A DNA stretch of 64,000 bases from Pseudalkalibacillus decolorationis (GTDB taxonomy: Bacteria; Bacillota; Bacilli; Bacillales; Fictibacillaceae). Below the pieces are notes generated by a model. It saw nothing but the letters and a program-made list of their open reading frames with translations. It made no database searches and was not told where the DNA came from. The DNA lies in contig NZ_JANHJQ010000013.1 of NCBI RefSeq assembly GCF_024609785.1, positions 83,038-147,037 of the forward strand, written 5' to 3'. Below, piece after piece: positions 26,741-36,298 of the stretch; position 1 is the stretch's first letter; every line of letters begins with the position of its first letter. The position numbers and the translations under genes were made by a program.

Positions 26741-26940
26741 TTGGAATATAACCCGAATTCGACATTTTTCAGCCAAGTTTTTGATTTATGAGCCGAATTC
26801 GACATTTATCAGCCGAAATCAGAGTTTATCAGCCAAGATTTCGATTTATCAGCCAAACTCGGAATATATCAGCCAAGAATCTGATTTATCAGCTAAACTC
26901 AGAATATATCAGCCAAGTTTCCGATTTATCAGCCAAACCT
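26741..26940. repeat. Ten 20-bp tandem repeats in the thiamine operon leader
   Basis: Units of exactly 20 bp with consensus close to GATTTATCAGCCAAACTC run from 26741 to 26940. From 26841 on, two variants alternate (GATTTATCAGCCAAACT and GAATATATCAGCCAAG), giving a 40-bp super-period. The array lies between the riboswitch terminator and tenA. Open frames through it are a by-product of the repeat. Confidence 0.88.
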
Positions 26941-27033
26941 CAGATTCACCTTCAGTACTACAATCTTTTGGCGGTATCCGAAAGTAATCATCGAACAGAG
27001 TGGATCGTATTTTACAAAAAGGGAGAGGGTCAA

Positions 27034-27717
27034 ATGTTATTTTCACAGCAAATTAGAAAAGAAGCGGATCGGATCTGGGAGGCGAGCTTTGAACATCCTT
27101 TCGTTAAAGGAATTGGAGACGGAACACTTCCACTCGAAAAATTCCGCTATTACGTACTTCAAGATTCATATTATTTATCCCATTTTGCAAGAGTTCAAGC
27201 CCTTGGCGCGGTAAAGGCGACGGACCTAAAAACGACGGCGAGTATGGCGGCCCATGCACAAGGGACATCTGAAGCCGAACTATCACTGCATGAGAATTTT
27301 TCAAAAATGCTTGGTATTACGGACGATGAGAAAGCTAACTTCAAACCTGCTCCAACTGCATATGCATACACGTCTCATATGTATCGTTCTGCACATAATG
27401 GGCATCTTGGGGACATTATCGCAGCGATTTTACCATGTTACTGGCTCTATTATGAAATTGGTGAACGTCTCAAGGCTTCAAAACCTGAGGAGCCGATTTA
27501 CCAGGAATGGATTGCGGCATACGGTGGGGAATGGTTCCGTGAACTAGTTGAGGAGCAAATTAATCGCCTAGATGAAATTGCTGCAAAAGTAACAGAGGAA
27601 GATCGTGAACGAATGAAGCAACACTTCATTATCAGCAGTCAGTATGAGCTTAGTTTTTGGGAGATGGCATATACACTCGAGTCATGGCAGTTTAGCCTAA
27701 CAACCACAAAAGCATAA
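27034..27717 (+). CDS. tenA: TenA aminopyrimidine aminohydrolase (thiaminase II)
   Basis: 227 residues. Hydrolyses aminopyrimidine breakdown products of thiamine to HMP for salvage. Family motifs: FVKGIGDGTLPLEKFRYYVLQDSYYL near the N-terminus, catalytic Cys in AAILPCYWLYYEIG, and SSQYELSFWEMAY with the conserved Glu near the C-terminus. ATG 27034 has a GGGAGAGGG site. An upstream extension in the same frame only translates the 20-bp repeats and is not real. It is the first gene of the riboswitch-controlled operon. Confidence 0.95.
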   Translation: MLFSQQIRKEADRIWEASFEHPFVKGIGDGTLPLEKFRYYVLQDSYYLSHFARVQALGAVKATDLKTTASMAAHAQGTSEAELSLHENFSKMLGITDDEKANFKPAPTAYAYTSHMYRSAHNGHLGDIIAAILPCYWLYYEIGERLKASKPEEPIYQEWIAAYGGEWFRELVEEQINRLDEIAAKVTEEDRERMKQHFIISSQYELSFWEMAYTLESWQFSLTTTKA

Positions 27718-27767
27718 CGTACTTTTTTACGAAAATCAGCTCGGCTCAACGGGAGGGGAAATTAACC

Positions 27768-28349
27768 ATGTCTAGAGGATTAAAATTAACAGATGTTTTG
27801 GTAACCATCGTTATTTCAATCGTTTTTGGAATCGTATATAAGTTATGGGGACCACTTTATTATTTAGTAAAACCGTTTGGGATTCAGCTCGATCAGCTCA
27901 TTTATGGAATGTGGTTTATCGCAGCAATCGTAGCATTTCTTATTATTCGTAAGCCAGGCGTGGCATTACTTGCAGAAATCGCAGCTTCATCTGGAGAATT
28001 TTTATTAGGATCTGAATTTGGACTTGAAGTGCTCCTATACGGGGTCGTTCAAGGATTATTTGCCGAAATTGTCTTTATGGCAGCGAGATACAAACGTTTT
28101 GATGTTGCCATCGTATCGTTTGCGGCACTCAGTTCTGGAGTCGGTTCACTCATTTTTGATTATTACAAAGGATACATTGGCGATCTCGCCGTTTGGAACC
28201 TTAGCCTGATGGTCGGATTCCGTCTTATTGGCTCGATCTTGATTGCCGGTGTCGGTGGATATTATCTTGTAAAAGCGCTTGAGGCAACTGGTGTAACAAA
28301 CTTAGTTAGGCCAACGACAAAGCAAGATTATGATGCACTTGATCAGTAA
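27768..28349 (+). CDS. ykoE: YkoE, ECF transporter S component for thiamine precursor
   Basis: 193 residues with about five to six membrane helices; binding component of the YkoEDC energy-coupling-factor transporter for HMP/thiamine. Begins LKLTDVLVTIVISIVFGIVYKLWGPLYYLVKPFG, and a conserved AEIAASSGEFLLGSEFG loop follows. ATG follows GGGAGGGG. TPP-riboswitch control and the adjacent ykoD and ykoC genes fix the assignment. Confidence 0.9.
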   Translation: MSRGLKLTDVLVTIVISIVFGIVYKLWGPLYYLVKPFGIQLDQLIYGMWFIAAIVAFLIIRKPGVALLAEIAASSGEFLLGSEFGLEVLLYGVVQGLFAEIVFMAARYKRFDVAIVSFAALSSGVGSLIFDYYKGYIGDLAVWNLSLMVGFRLIGSILIAGVGGYYLVKALEATGVTNLVRPTTKQDYDALDQ

Positions 28350-28361
28350 TGAGGTGATCCA

Positions 28362-29816
28362 ATGACGAATAGGCACATTGCAGCTAGTGTGACAAACTTG
28401 AGGCTTAAGTTCCCTGATGATCCACAGTTGAGGTTTAAAGATTTGTCGATCTCATTTGAAAAAGGTGAAAAGGTGCTTCTGCTAGGGCCTTCAGGGTGCG
28501 GGAAGTCGACGTTTCTTCAAGTTCTATCCGGGTTGATTCCAAGTTCCATTGAAGTTCCGGTTAAGACGGAGGATATACAGTTGCCACAGTCTTGGGGATA
28601 TGTTTTTCAGGATCCCGACACGCAATTTTGTATGCCCTATGTTGACGAGGAGATTGCTTTTGTTTTGGAAAACCTGTGTGTACCCCGACAAGAGATGCCT
28701 ACTCGAATTAAAGCCCTTTTAGCTGAGGTCGGCTTAACGTTTGATGATCTTCATACGAACATTCAGACGTTATCAGGTGGCATGAAACAGCGGCTTGCAA
28801 TCGCGTCGGTGCTTGCGCTTGAACCGGATGTCCTATTTTTAGATGAACCGACGGCAATGCTCGATCCAGAAGGCTCGAAGTCGATTTGGGATACGGTGAA
28901 AAATGTGAGCGATGAGAAGACACTGCTTATCGTTGAGCATAAACTCGAACATGTTCTGGACCTCGTTGAACGAATTGTTTTGTTCAATCAGAATGGTGAA
29001 ATAATCGCAGACGGGGAGAAGGGATACATTCTTACGCACTATAAGAGTACGCTGAAGGAACACGGTGTCTGGTACCCTGGCGTATGGGAGGATTATCTTC
29101 GTTCGCGAACGAAACCCTTGATGAATGATCCCCGCGCTGAAATCGTGTTTGATTTGCAAGGTTTTCAAGGATTACGAAAGAAGGACCCCGCAATCACGGT
29201 ACCATCCGCGACTATTACTACGGGTGAATGGATCACGATAACAGGAGCGAATGGGGCAGGAAAATCGACCCTTTTGCTGTCACTCATGCAATTTTTAAAA
29301 ACAAAGGGGACATACACGCTTTTCGGCAATTCAGTAAAAAAGACGAGGAATGTAACGGAGTATTTGACGTTTGTGTTCCAGAATCCTGAGTTTCAGTTTG
29401 TCACAAATACGGTCTATGATGAGGTCGCTTATGCGTTGAGGATTGAACAAATGGATGAGCAGTTTATTGAGGAAAAAGTCAATGAACGCTTGGAATGCTT
29501 TGGGTTAAATGGATTACGCAAACATCATCCTTATCAATTGTCAATCGGTCAAAAGCGGAGATTAAGTGTCGCGGCGTCTATCATTAAAAACCCGCCGGTG
29601 CTTTTGCTCGATGAACCGACGTTTGGGCAGGATTCGCGGAATACATTCGCGTTGCTTGAGATGCTTGAGGAATACCGTGTAAATGGGACAACGATTTTAA
29701 TGGTGACCCATGATGAAGAGATCGTGAAGCATTTTGCGACCCGTGTTTGGAAAATTGATGACGGTCAACTAACGAGCGATTATTTTAACGTAGAAAAAGA
29801 ATTGGTCAACGCTTAG
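28362..29816 (+). CDS. ykoD: YkoD, duplicated ECF transporter ATPase
   Basis: 484 residues with two complete ABC ATPase domains in one chain. Domain 1: LLGPSGCGKSTF, TLSGGMKQRLAIASV, LFLDEPTAMLD. Domain 2 (from about residue 250): ITGANGAGKSTL, LSIGQKRRLSVAAS, LLLDEPTFGQD. It energises thiamine-precursor import together with YkoE and YkoC. It lies 12 bp after ykoE and directly before ykoC. The duplicated form is the normal one for YkoD. Confidence 0.92.
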   Translation: MTNRHIAASVTNLRLKFPDDPQLRFKDLSISFEKGEKVLLLGPSGCGKSTFLQVLSGLIPSSIEVPVKTEDIQLPQSWGYVFQDPDTQFCMPYVDEEIAFVLENLCVPRQEMPTRIKALLAEVGLTFDDLHTNIQTLSGGMKQRLAIASVLALEPDVLFLDEPTAMLDPEGSKSIWDTVKNVSDEKTLLIVEHKLEHVLDLVERIVLFNQNGEIIADGEKGYILTHYKSTLKEHGVWYPGVWEDYLRSRTKPLMNDPRAEIVFDLQGFQGLRKKDPAITVPSATITTGEWITITGANGAGKSTLLLSLMQFLKTKGTYTLFGNSVKKTRNVTEYLTFVFQNPEFQFVTNTVYDEVAYALRIEQMDEQFIEEKVNERLECFGLNGLRKHHPYQLSIGQKRRLSVAASIIKNPPVLLLDEPTFGQDSRNTFALLEMLEEYRVNGTTILMVTHDEEIVKHFATRVWKIDDGQLTSDYFNVEKELVNA

Positions 29817-29827
29817 GGGTGGCAGAA

Positions 29828-30628
29828 ATGAACCTTGATTTAACGATTAAAAAAACGTGGTTATACAAAATTAACCCGAGTTTGAAGCTTCTGGTAATGG
29901 TGCTATTGTTTATCGGTGTTTTGTTTGTGCATCAGTTGAACATGATCGTGTATGGCACTCTTTCCGCCTTATTGTTGCTTATTCTTTTCTCCGGACATCC
30001 GCCGAAACGTCTTGCCCTTTTATCGATTCCATTTATCATTGTCTTCGTATCTACAGCATCATCAATGATTTTGTTTGGAAAAGGGGACACGACCTGGTTT
30101 AAATGGGGGCTTATTCATATTACAGAAGAAAGCTTTTATAGGGGGATTCACCTTGGGTTTCGTGCACTTGTATTTGCGACACTCGGGTTAACGTTCTCTT
30201 TAACGACACGGCCGGTTTATTTATTTTATTCGCTTATGCAGCAGGTGAAATTGAATCCGAAATACGCCTATAGCTTCATGGCAGGCTTTCGGTTGATTCC
30301 GATTATGATTGAGGAATTTCAAACGATCCGTAACGCTATGGTCGTCCGAGGTGTTCAGCAGCAAAAGGGAATCCGGAGTTTTTATTTTAAGCTGAAGTCG
30401 TATTCGATTCCGTTATTATCTCAAAGTATCCGGAGGGCACATCGTATTGCGGTTGCGATGGAAGCGAAGCGTTTTTCAGAAGTGAAAAAGCGTACATTCT
30501 ACTATAAAATCGGATTTTCAGGGTATGATGTGGTGTTTATCGTAAGCTGGGTTTTTCTTATCGGGGCTGCCTACTATCTATCACTCAATGTACCAATCTT
30601 ACCAACAGGGGACGTACGTTACGAATGA
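29828..30628 (+). CDS. ykoC: YkoC, ECF transporter T component
   Basis: 266 residues with about five membrane helices and the two cytoplasmic coupling motifs of CbiQ/EcfT proteins (MVVRGVQQQKG with A/V-R-G core, and AMEAKRFSE). ATG 29828 has AGGGGTGG six bases upstream; the GTG at 29819 lies within that site and is less likely. Completes the YkoEDC transporter. A 20-bp repeat array separates it from tenI. Confidence 0.9.
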   Translation: MNLDLTIKKTWLYKINPSLKLLVMVLLFIGVLFVHQLNMIVYGTLSALLLLILFSGHPPKRLALLSIPFIIVFVSTASSMILFGKGDTTWFKWGLIHITEESFYRGIHLGFRALVFATLGLTFSLTTRPVYLFYSLMQQVKLNPKYAYSFMAGFRLIPIMIEEFQTIRNAMVVRGVQQQKGIRSFYFKLKSYSIPLLSQSIRRAHRIAVAMEAKRFSEVKKRTFYYKIGFSGYDVVFIVSWVFLIGAAYYLSLNVPILPTGDVRYE

Positions 30629-30660
30629 TCCGTATTTATAGGACTAGGTAAGTACGTTTC

Positions 30661-30822
30661 GAGTTGTGCTCGTATTTTCCAAGTTACGCTCGTATTTCTC
30701 GAGTTGTACTCGTATTTTCCGAGTTACGCTCGTATTTCTCGAGTTGTGCTTGTATTTTCCAAGTTACGATCGTATTTCTCGAGTTGTGCTCGAATTTTCT
30801 CCGAGTCACGATCGTATTTACG
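30661..30822. repeat. Eight 20-bp tandem repeats between ykoC and tenI
   Basis: Two variants alternate: GAGTTGTGCTCGTATTTTCC and AAGTTACGCTCGTATTTCTC (one unit is 22 bp), so the super-period is 40 bp. A degraded ninth unit follows. The sequence is unrelated to the array at 26741-26940, but the layout is the same. The rest of the 326-bp gap (30823-30954) holds AT-rich sequence and the tenI ribosome binding site. Confidence 0.88.
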
Positions 30823-30954
30823 CATTTAGCCCTGTATTTTTAAAATTTGACCTGTAAATGTGCCTCATATTTTCGAAAGTTCGGAAAATATCTCTCGAAA
30901 TAGGACATATTACGCAAATTAAACTGATTTTCAGATATCAAAGGTGGGAATCTT

Positions 30955-31554
30955 ATGGTTTTGCATGTTGTTTCGACAGGAAGGCAATCGATTGAAGAGT
31001 TCGTAGGCATTTCGACTCGTATCCATCCGTATGTCGATACAATCCATATTCGTGAAAAACATCGCTCAGCAAAGGAAATCGCCGGCATCATCGATAGGCT
31101 AACAATCGAGCAACAAGTCCCTCGTCAGAAAATTATCGTCAATGATCGGGTTGATGTTGCTTTCGCTAAACAAACGAAGGGCGTTCAACTCGCTCACCAT
31201 AGTCTGGACGTACGAACTGTTCGGTACATGTTCCCAAAACTGGAGATTGGTTGTTCAGTGCACTCACCAGATGAGGCGGTGAACGCGGAAAGAAACGGTG
31301 CCAGCTATCTCATATATGGCCACATTTTTGAGACGAACTCAAAGCCAGACCTTACTCCACATGGTATAGTGAATTTAGAAACTGTCTGCGAAACTAGCAA
31401 ACTTCCGGTCATCGCGATCGGCGGTATCCGACCCGATAATGTAAAAGAAGTCCTCAATGCCGGGGCAAGTGGAATTGCAGTTATGTCAGGCGTGTTTGAG
31501 GCAAAGGATCCATTGCGTGCTGTGCAAAATTATTATTCTGCTTTACATTCATAG
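30955..31554 (+). CDS. tenI: TenI thiazole tautomerase
   Basis: 199 residues, ThiE-like TIM barrel. TenI converts the ThiG product to the aromatic thiazole carboxylate. Characteristic: IHIREKHRSAKE, IIVNDRVDVAFA, GVQLAHHSLDV, GCSVHSPDEA, YLIYGHIFETNSKPDLTP, and a phosphate-binding AIGGIRPDN / GIAVMSG end. It keeps a catalytic-type His pair (LAHHS) and lacks ThiE's full HMP-PP site. AAGGTGG precedes ATG. It begins the thiazole half of the operon. Confidence 0.9.
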   Translation: MVLHVVSTGRQSIEEFVGISTRIHPYVDTIHIREKHRSAKEIAGIIDRLTIEQQVPRQKIIVNDRVDVAFAKQTKGVQLAHHSLDVRTVRYMFPKLEIGCSVHSPDEAVNAERNGASYLIYGHIFETNSKPDLTPHGIVNLETVCETSKLPVIAIGGIRPDNVKEVLNAGASGIAVMSGVFEAKDPLRAVQNYYSALHS

Positions 31555-31565
31555 GAGGTGCCAGA

Positions 31566-32699
31566 ATGCGAAACCACTTTGATTCGATTATTATTGGAGC
31601 AGGAGTCATCGGAAGTTCAATCGCCTACAATCTGGCTAAAAAAGGGCGGACCGTACTCGTTCTCGAAAAGAACCGAGTGGCCAGTAAGGCGTCCAGTGCA
31701 GCTGCTGGCATGCTCGGTGCCCAAACTGAACTTGAGCAAGACAGTCCGTTGTTCCAATTGGCAAAAGAGAGTAGACGGCTTTTTCCTGATCTAGCTCTTG
31801 AATTAAAAAGCCTAACCGGGATTGATGTTGAGCTCCACCACAACGGTATGCTTAAAATCGCACGCTCTGTCGAAGAAGCTTCAGAGTTTCAGAGACTTAT
31901 TGACCAACAACAAAAGCTTGGTGAAGATGCCTCTTGGATTGACCCAATTGAATTACACCAAAAGGAACCATTCACCAATAAAGGTCTACATGGTGCGATG
32001 CACATTCCGAATGACGGAAATCTATCGGCACCCCATCTATCAAATGCATTTGCCGCGGGTGCTCGTGCAACAGGAGCTATTATCAAAGAATATACCGAGG
32101 TTACCGAACTCATTGAAGAGGGTAACCGTATCATCGGCGTTGAGACACATGCTGAAACTTACCATGCAAATAACGTCATTGTAGCTGGCGGAGCATGGAG
32201 CAATCGACTTTTAAAAGGAGCGGGAATTGAGCTCAAAACGTATCCGGTAAAAGGGGAGTGCTTCTCAGTCGTCACCGAAGAACCTTTAATAACCTCAACG
32301 CTTTTTACAAAGGGATGCTATATCGTTCCGAAAACCGGCGGCCGGCTCATTATTGGAGCAACCGAAAAAGCGCATTCCTTTGATCAAAAGGTCACACTCA
32401 ATGGCCTTTCGAAACTAATGGACCGGGCCACGCAGATTATCCCTGAGCTTGCGGATTCAGAATGGGATAACGCTTGGGCGGGGATACGGCCGCAAACGAA
32501 TGACGGCTTACCTTATTTAGGAGAACATCCTGATATGAAAGGGCTGTTCGTTGCAACCGGTCATTACCGAAACGGGATTTTACTTTCACCGATTACTGGA
32601 AAATTGATGGCCGATCTTGTCGAGGGTATCCCTTTAAAGAGTGATTGGGCCGAAGCCTTTCATCTCAATCGTGATCAGATAGGAGTTGATCAGCTATGA
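31566..32699 (+). CDS. thiO: ThiO glycine oxidase
   Basis: 377-residue FAD enzyme that oxidises glycine to iminoglycine for thiazole formation. N-terminal dinucleotide-binding fold DSIIIGAGVIGSSIAYNLAKKG with the closing acidic residue in VLVLEKNRV, SSAAAGMLGAQTE, YPVKGECFSV, and C-terminal GIRPQTNDGLPYLGE and ATGHYRNGILLSPITG. AGGAGGTG precedes the ATG. It overlaps thiS by 4 bp. Confidence 0.93.
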   Translation: MRNHFDSIIIGAGVIGSSIAYNLAKKGRTVLVLEKNRVASKASSAAAGMLGAQTELEQDSPLFQLAKESRRLFPDLALELKSLTGIDVELHHNGMLKIARSVEEASEFQRLIDQQQKLGEDASWIDPIELHQKEPFTNKGLHGAMHIPNDGNLSAPHLSNAFAAGARATGAIIKEYTEVTELIEEGNRIIGVETHAETYHANNVIVAGGAWSNRLLKGAGIELKTYPVKGECFSVVTEEPLITSTLFTKGCYIVPKTGGRLIIGATEKAHSFDQKVTLNGLSKLMDRATQIIPELADSEWDNAWAGIRPQTNDGLPYLGEHPDMKGLFVATGHYRNGILLSPITGKLMADLVEGIPLKSDWAEAFHLNRDQIGVDQL

Positions 32700-32899
32700 A
32701 ATTACACATAAACGGAGATATGGTAGAAGTACCTGATACGATCACGACGGTTTCGGGTCTTCTTGAACACTTTGAACTGAATAATAAAGTCGTCATGGTC
32801 GAACGAAACGAAGATATTCTAGATAAGGAAACCCTTTCAGAAACTAAGGTTGAAGATGGGGACAAACTTGAGATTGTACAATTTGTAGGAGGCGGATGA
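32696..32899 (+). CDS. thiS: ThiS sulfur carrier protein
   Basis: 67-residue ubiquitin-fold protein ending VGGG. Its C-terminal Gly is adenylated by ThiF and becomes the thiocarboxylate sulfur donor to ThiG. Overlaps thiO (ATGA) and ends one base before thiG. Confidence 0.93.
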   Translation: MKLHINGDMVEVPDTITTVSGLLEHFELNNKVVMVERNEDILDKETLSETKVEDGDKLEIVQFVGGG

Positions 32900-32900
32900 T

Positions 32901-33668
32901 ATGTTGAAAATCGGAAACTTTGAATTCACTTCAAGACTTTTACTTGGAACAGGAAAATACCCGGATTTTGATACACAAAAGAAAGCAGTAGAAGTATCAG
33001 AAACAGACATTTTAACGTTTACTGTACGTCGGATGAATATTTTTGAGCCGAGCCAACCAAACTTTTTAGAGAAACTTGATCTTGAAAAGTACACCCTTTT
33101 ACCGAACACAGCTGGTGCGAAAACAGCAGAAGAAGCAGTACGATTCGCAAAACTTGCTAAAGCATCTGGACTTTGTGACATGGTCAAAGTGGAAGTCATT
33201 GGTTGTCAAAAGACGTTACTGCCAGACCCAGTTGAAACGTTAAAGGCAACAGAAGAACTCTTAAAAGAAGGATTCACTGTGCTTCCATATACGTCTGATG
33301 ATGTTTTGCTTGCTAGAAGATTGGAAGAGCTTGGCGCCCATGCGATTATGCCTGGTGCATCCCCGATTGGTTCTGGCCAAGGAATCATTAATCCGTTGAA
33401 CTTGAGCTTTATTATCGAACAATCCAATGTACCGGTAATCGTCGATGCTGGAATTGGTTCTCCAGCAGATGCAGCGATTGCTATGGAGTTAGGAGCAGAC
33501 GGTGTTTTACTCAATACAGCAGTGTCAGCAGCAAAGGATCCTGTGAAGATGGCCGAAGCAATGAAACTAGCCATTGAGGCTGGACGTCTCGGATTTGAAG
33601 CTGGTCGAATTCCGAAAAAGCGCTATGCGACAGCCAGCAGTCCAGTGGAAGGCTTGAGTATCGGTTAA
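32901..33668 (+). CDS. thiG: ThiG thiazole synthase
   Basis: 255-residue TIM-barrel enzyme that joins deoxyxylulose phosphate, iminoglycine and ThiS-bound sulfur. Active-site Lys96 in [53 protein letters not shown] and [26 protein letters not shown] are all present. AGGCGGATGAT precedes the start. The stop overlaps the thiF start (TAATG). Confidence 0.95.
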   Translation: MLKIGNFEFTSRLLLGTGKYPDFDTQKKAVEVSETDILTFTVRRMNIFEPSQPNFLEKLDLEKYTLLPNTAGAKTAEEAVRFAKLAKASGLCDMVKVEVIGCQKTLLPDPVETLKATEELLKEGFTVLPYTSDDVLLARRLEELGAHAIMPGASPIGSGQGIINPLNLSFIIEQSNVPVIVDAGIGSPADAAIAMELGADGVLLNTAVSAAKDPVKMAEAMKLAIEAGRLGFEAGRIPKKRYATASSPVEGLSIG

Positions 33669-34684
33669 TGGACCGCTACTCTAGACAAACGCTTTTCGCT
33701 CCAATCGGTAAAGAAGGCCAGCAAAAGCTTAGGGAAAAGCATGTGCTTATGATTGGGGCTGGAGCACTTGGAACGGGAAATGCTGAGGCACTTGTACGGG
33801 CAGGGGTTGGAAAACTTACGATTGCAGACCGCGATTATGTCGAGTGGAGCAATCTTCAGCGCCAGCAGCTTTATAGTGAAGAGGATGCAGAAAACCGGAT
33901 TCCAAAAGCAATCGCGGCTAAAACACGCCTATCACTAATTAATTCACAGGTTGAAATCGAGGCTCATGTGCTCGATATTACCCCACAGGAGATGGAGCAG
34001 CTCGTTAACAATGTTGACCTGATCATAGACGCGACCGACAATTTTGATACGAGGCTAATGATTAATGATATTGCGCAAAAGCACAACATTCCTTGGATTT
34101 ACGGTGCCTGCGTTAGTAGCTATGGGATTAGCTATACGATTGTCCCTGGGGATACACCTTGCTTGAATTGTTTATTAGAGACGGTTCCTCTCGGTGGTGC
34201 GACGTGCGATACAGCAGGGATTATCAGTCCAGCCGTTCAAATGGTTGTTGCATATCAGACGGTTGAGGCTCTGAAAATTTTAGTAGAGGACTGGTCGTCA
34301 CTTCGACGAAAACTCGTTTCCTTTGATCTCTGGGTAAACCAGCAGACGGCGATTGATATTTCAAAAGCGAAAAAGGAAGATTGTCTTTCTTGTGGTAAGA
34401 ACCCAACATATCCATTTTTGTCGTATGAAAATCAAACGAAGACAGCGATTTTATGTGGACGTGATACAGTACAAATCCGGCCGTCTGTTTCGCAAACGAG
34501 AAACCTAGATCAATTAGAAAAGATGCTTTCCGGGCAAAATGGAACGGTTGAAAAAAATCCATATCTGTTGTCGTTCACAACAGGTGAACAAAGGCTGGTG
34601 ATCTTTAAAGATGGACGCGTGCTTGTACACGGAACAAAGGACATAACTGAAGCAAAGACGCTTTACCATCGTTATTTAGGATAA
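33668..34684 (+). CDS. thiF: ThiF/MoeB-family adenylyltransferase
   Basis: 338-residue E1-like enzyme that adenylates the C-terminus of ThiS. Nucleotide-binding MIGAGALGTGNAEALVRAGVG, RQ motif ERSNLQRQ-like (WSNLQRQQLY), DATDNFDTR, two zinc CxxC pairs (CLNC, CLSC) and TCDTAGI with the conserved Cys. The roughly 80 C-terminal residues form an extra domain, as in other Bacillus ThiF proteins. It is coupled to thiG by overlap. Confidence 0.92.
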   Translation: MDRYSRQTLFAPIGKEGQQKLREKHVLMIGAGALGTGNAEALVRAGVGKLTIADRDYVEWSNLQRQQLYSEEDAENRIPKAIAAKTRLSLINSQVEIEAHVLDITPQEMEQLVNNVDLIIDATDNFDTRLMINDIAQKHNIPWIYGACVSSYGISYTIVPGDTPCLNCLLETVPLGGATCDTAGIISPAVQMVVAYQTVEALKILVEDWSSLRRKLVSFDLWVNQQTAIDISKAKKEDCLSCGKNPTYPFLSYENQTKTAILCGRDTVQIRPSVSQTRNLDQLEKMLSGQNGTVEKNPYLLSFTTGEQRLVIFKDGRVLVHGTKDITEAKTLYHRYLG

Positions 34685-34729
34685 ATGACATTATGATTTT
34701 GGAACAGTATTGATTGGGAGGTGCGCGTT

Positions 34730-35536
34730 ATGACCTATAAAGCATTGACAGTAGCGGGATCGGATTCTGGAGGGGGAGCAGGCATTCAAGCCGATTTGAA
34801 AACCTTCCAGGAGCTAGATGTGTACGGAATGTCAGCGATCACCGCACTAACAGCTCAAAATACACTCGGTGTTCAAGGCGTTTATCCGACACCAGTCGAA
34901 GGAGTTGTCGAACAGCTAAATTCGATTGCGGTTGATTTAGCACCCAACGCACTGAAAACAGGCATGCTATTTAGTGCTGAGATTATTGAAGCAGTTGCTG
35001 ATCATGTAAAAAAGCATGAGTGGACAAAGCTGATTGTCGATCCGGTAATGATTGCGAAGGGCGGGGCATCGCTTTTGCAAGAGGAGGCAGTGGTAGCTGT
35101 CCGAGAGAAGTTATTACCACTTGCCTACATCGTTACCCCGAATATCCCGGAGGCAGAAGCATTGACAGGTCTTACGATTCAGTCGAATGAAGATCGAGAA
35201 GAAGCGGCGATGAAGCTTTACGAATTGGGAGCCGAGAACGTTGTCATTAAAGGCGGACATACCGGGGATGCAGAGTTTGCGGTAGATCTTCTTTATGACG
35301 GAAATGAATTCTATAGATTCAAAGGCCCACGAATTGAGACGAAGCATACACATGGAACTGGATGTACATTTGCCGCAGCGATTACAGCAGAGGTTGCGAA
35401 GGGAAATTCGGTTCAAGAGGCGATCCAAACAGCAAAGGACTTCATTACATCGGCAATCCAACACGAATTGGGGATCGGATCAGGACATGGACCAACGAAC
35501 CACTGGGCGTATCGGAAGGCAGGCGTTCAGATTTGA
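34730..35536 (+). CDS. thiD: ThiD hydroxymethylpyrimidine (phosphate) kinase
   Basis: 268-residue ribokinase-fold enzyme phosphorylating HMP and [55 protein letters not shown] and the anion-hole motif [12 protein letters not shown] are complete. ATG 34730 follows GGGAGGTG; a GTG at 34721 lies at that site. The stop overlaps the thiE TTG start. Confidence 0.94.
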   Translation: MTYKALTVAGSDSGGGAGIQADLKTFQELDVYGMSAITALTAQNTLGVQGVYPTPVEGVVEQLNSIAVDLAPNALKTGMLFSAEIIEAVADHVKKHEWTKLIVDPVMIAKGGASLLQEEAVVAVREKLLPLAYIVTPNIPEAEALTGLTIQSNEDREEAAMKLYELGAENVVIKGGHTGDAEFAVDLLYDGNEFYRFKGPRIETKHTHGTGCTFAAAITAEVAKGNSVQEAIQTAKDFITSAIQHELGIGSGHGPTNHWAYRKAGVQI

Positions 35537-36174
35537 AGCTGAACCGAGAAAATTTAAACGTTTATTTTGTGATGGGCTCTGTCAATTGTAAAAAAGATCC
35601 GAAAGAAGTACTAAAGGAAGCACTTGACGGAGGTGTTACGCTCTTTCAATTTCGTGAAAAAGGTACTGGCAGTTTACAAGGTGAGGCTAAGATAAAGCTC
35701 GCCAAAGAGTTACAGGGAATTTGCCGATCCTATGGGGTGCCTTTTATTGTCAATGATGACATCGAACTCGCCCTAGAAATTGATGCGGATGGTATTCATG
35801 TCGGCCAAGAGGATACACCGATTACCGTGGTTCGAGATCGGCTTGGTTCACGAATGATACTGGGTGTTTCTGCACACGATGTGGATGAAGCGAAGATAGC
35901 CGTTGAAGCCGGAGTCGATTACCTTGGAGTCGGACCGATGTATGCGACGAAAACAAAAGCAGATACCCGCTCCGTTCAAGGCCCTCAGATCATTCAGATG
36001 ATTCGCCAGGAGGGGCTAGCGATTCCGATTGTCGGGATTGGTGGAATCGATCGCATGAATGCTACCACAGTTGTTGAAGCTGGGGCAGACGGGGTTGCCG
36101 TGATTTCAGCGATAAGCCAAGCGGATAGTCCAAGAGATGCTGTTGAACAGCTGCGAAAAGTGATTTCTTCCTAG
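35533..36174 (+). CDS. thiE: ThiE thiamine-phosphate synthase (TTG start)
   Basis: 213-residue TIM barrel that joins HMP-PP with thiazole phosphate. [55 protein letters not shown] and GIGGIDRMN match the family. The frame is open 57 codons upstream, inside thiD, but the family starts near VYFVMG. TTG 35533, overlapping the thiD stop and preceded by GGAAGGCAGG, gives the right length. It is the last gene of the operon. Confidence 0.92.
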   Translation: MKLNRENLNVYFVMGSVNCKKDPKEVLKEALDGGVTLFQFREKGTGSLQGEAKIKLAKELQGICRSYGVPFIVNDDIELALEIDADGIHVGQEDTPITVVRDRLGSRMILGVSAHDVDEAKIAVEAGVDYLGVGPMYATKTKADTRSVQGPQIIQMIRQEGLAIPIVGIGGIDRMNATTVVEAGADGVAVISAISQADSPRDAVEQLRKVISS

Positions 36175-36197
36175 TGTATAAATTAATATTGAAATTT

Positions 36198-36249
36198 AGC
36201 CCACTGTTGCTATCTCTAAATGAAGAGTTAAGTATTAGTGGGCTTTATA
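36198..36249 (+). terminator. Terminator of the thiamine operon
   Basis: AGCCCACT / AGTGGGCT stem closing a 31-base loop, then TTTATATT. The long loop makes it moderate; it also faces the convergent symporter gene. Confidence 0.6.
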
Positions 36250-36298
36250 TTCAGATTATTTATACTTCAGATTATAGGTTTGCTTTTAATATTCTGGT

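Noticed and set aside
26781..27033. Open frames (Ile-Ser-Gln / Leu-Ser-Ala-Lys rich) through the 20-bp array, including an N-terminal extension of tenA
   Set aside because: They are translations of tandem repeats in all three frames without an RBS. TenA has a good start and RBS at 27034.
17007..30822. CRISPR array
   Set aside because: Units are contiguous with no unique spacers, and no cas genes are present.
30666..30857. 63-codon ORF in the array between ykoC and tenI
   Set aside because: Pure translation of 20-bp repeats, with no ribosome binding site.
35362..35532. 57-codon N-terminal extension of ThiE
   Set aside because: Lies inside thiD in another frame and has no family similarity; the TTG at 35533 gives a normal ThiE length.
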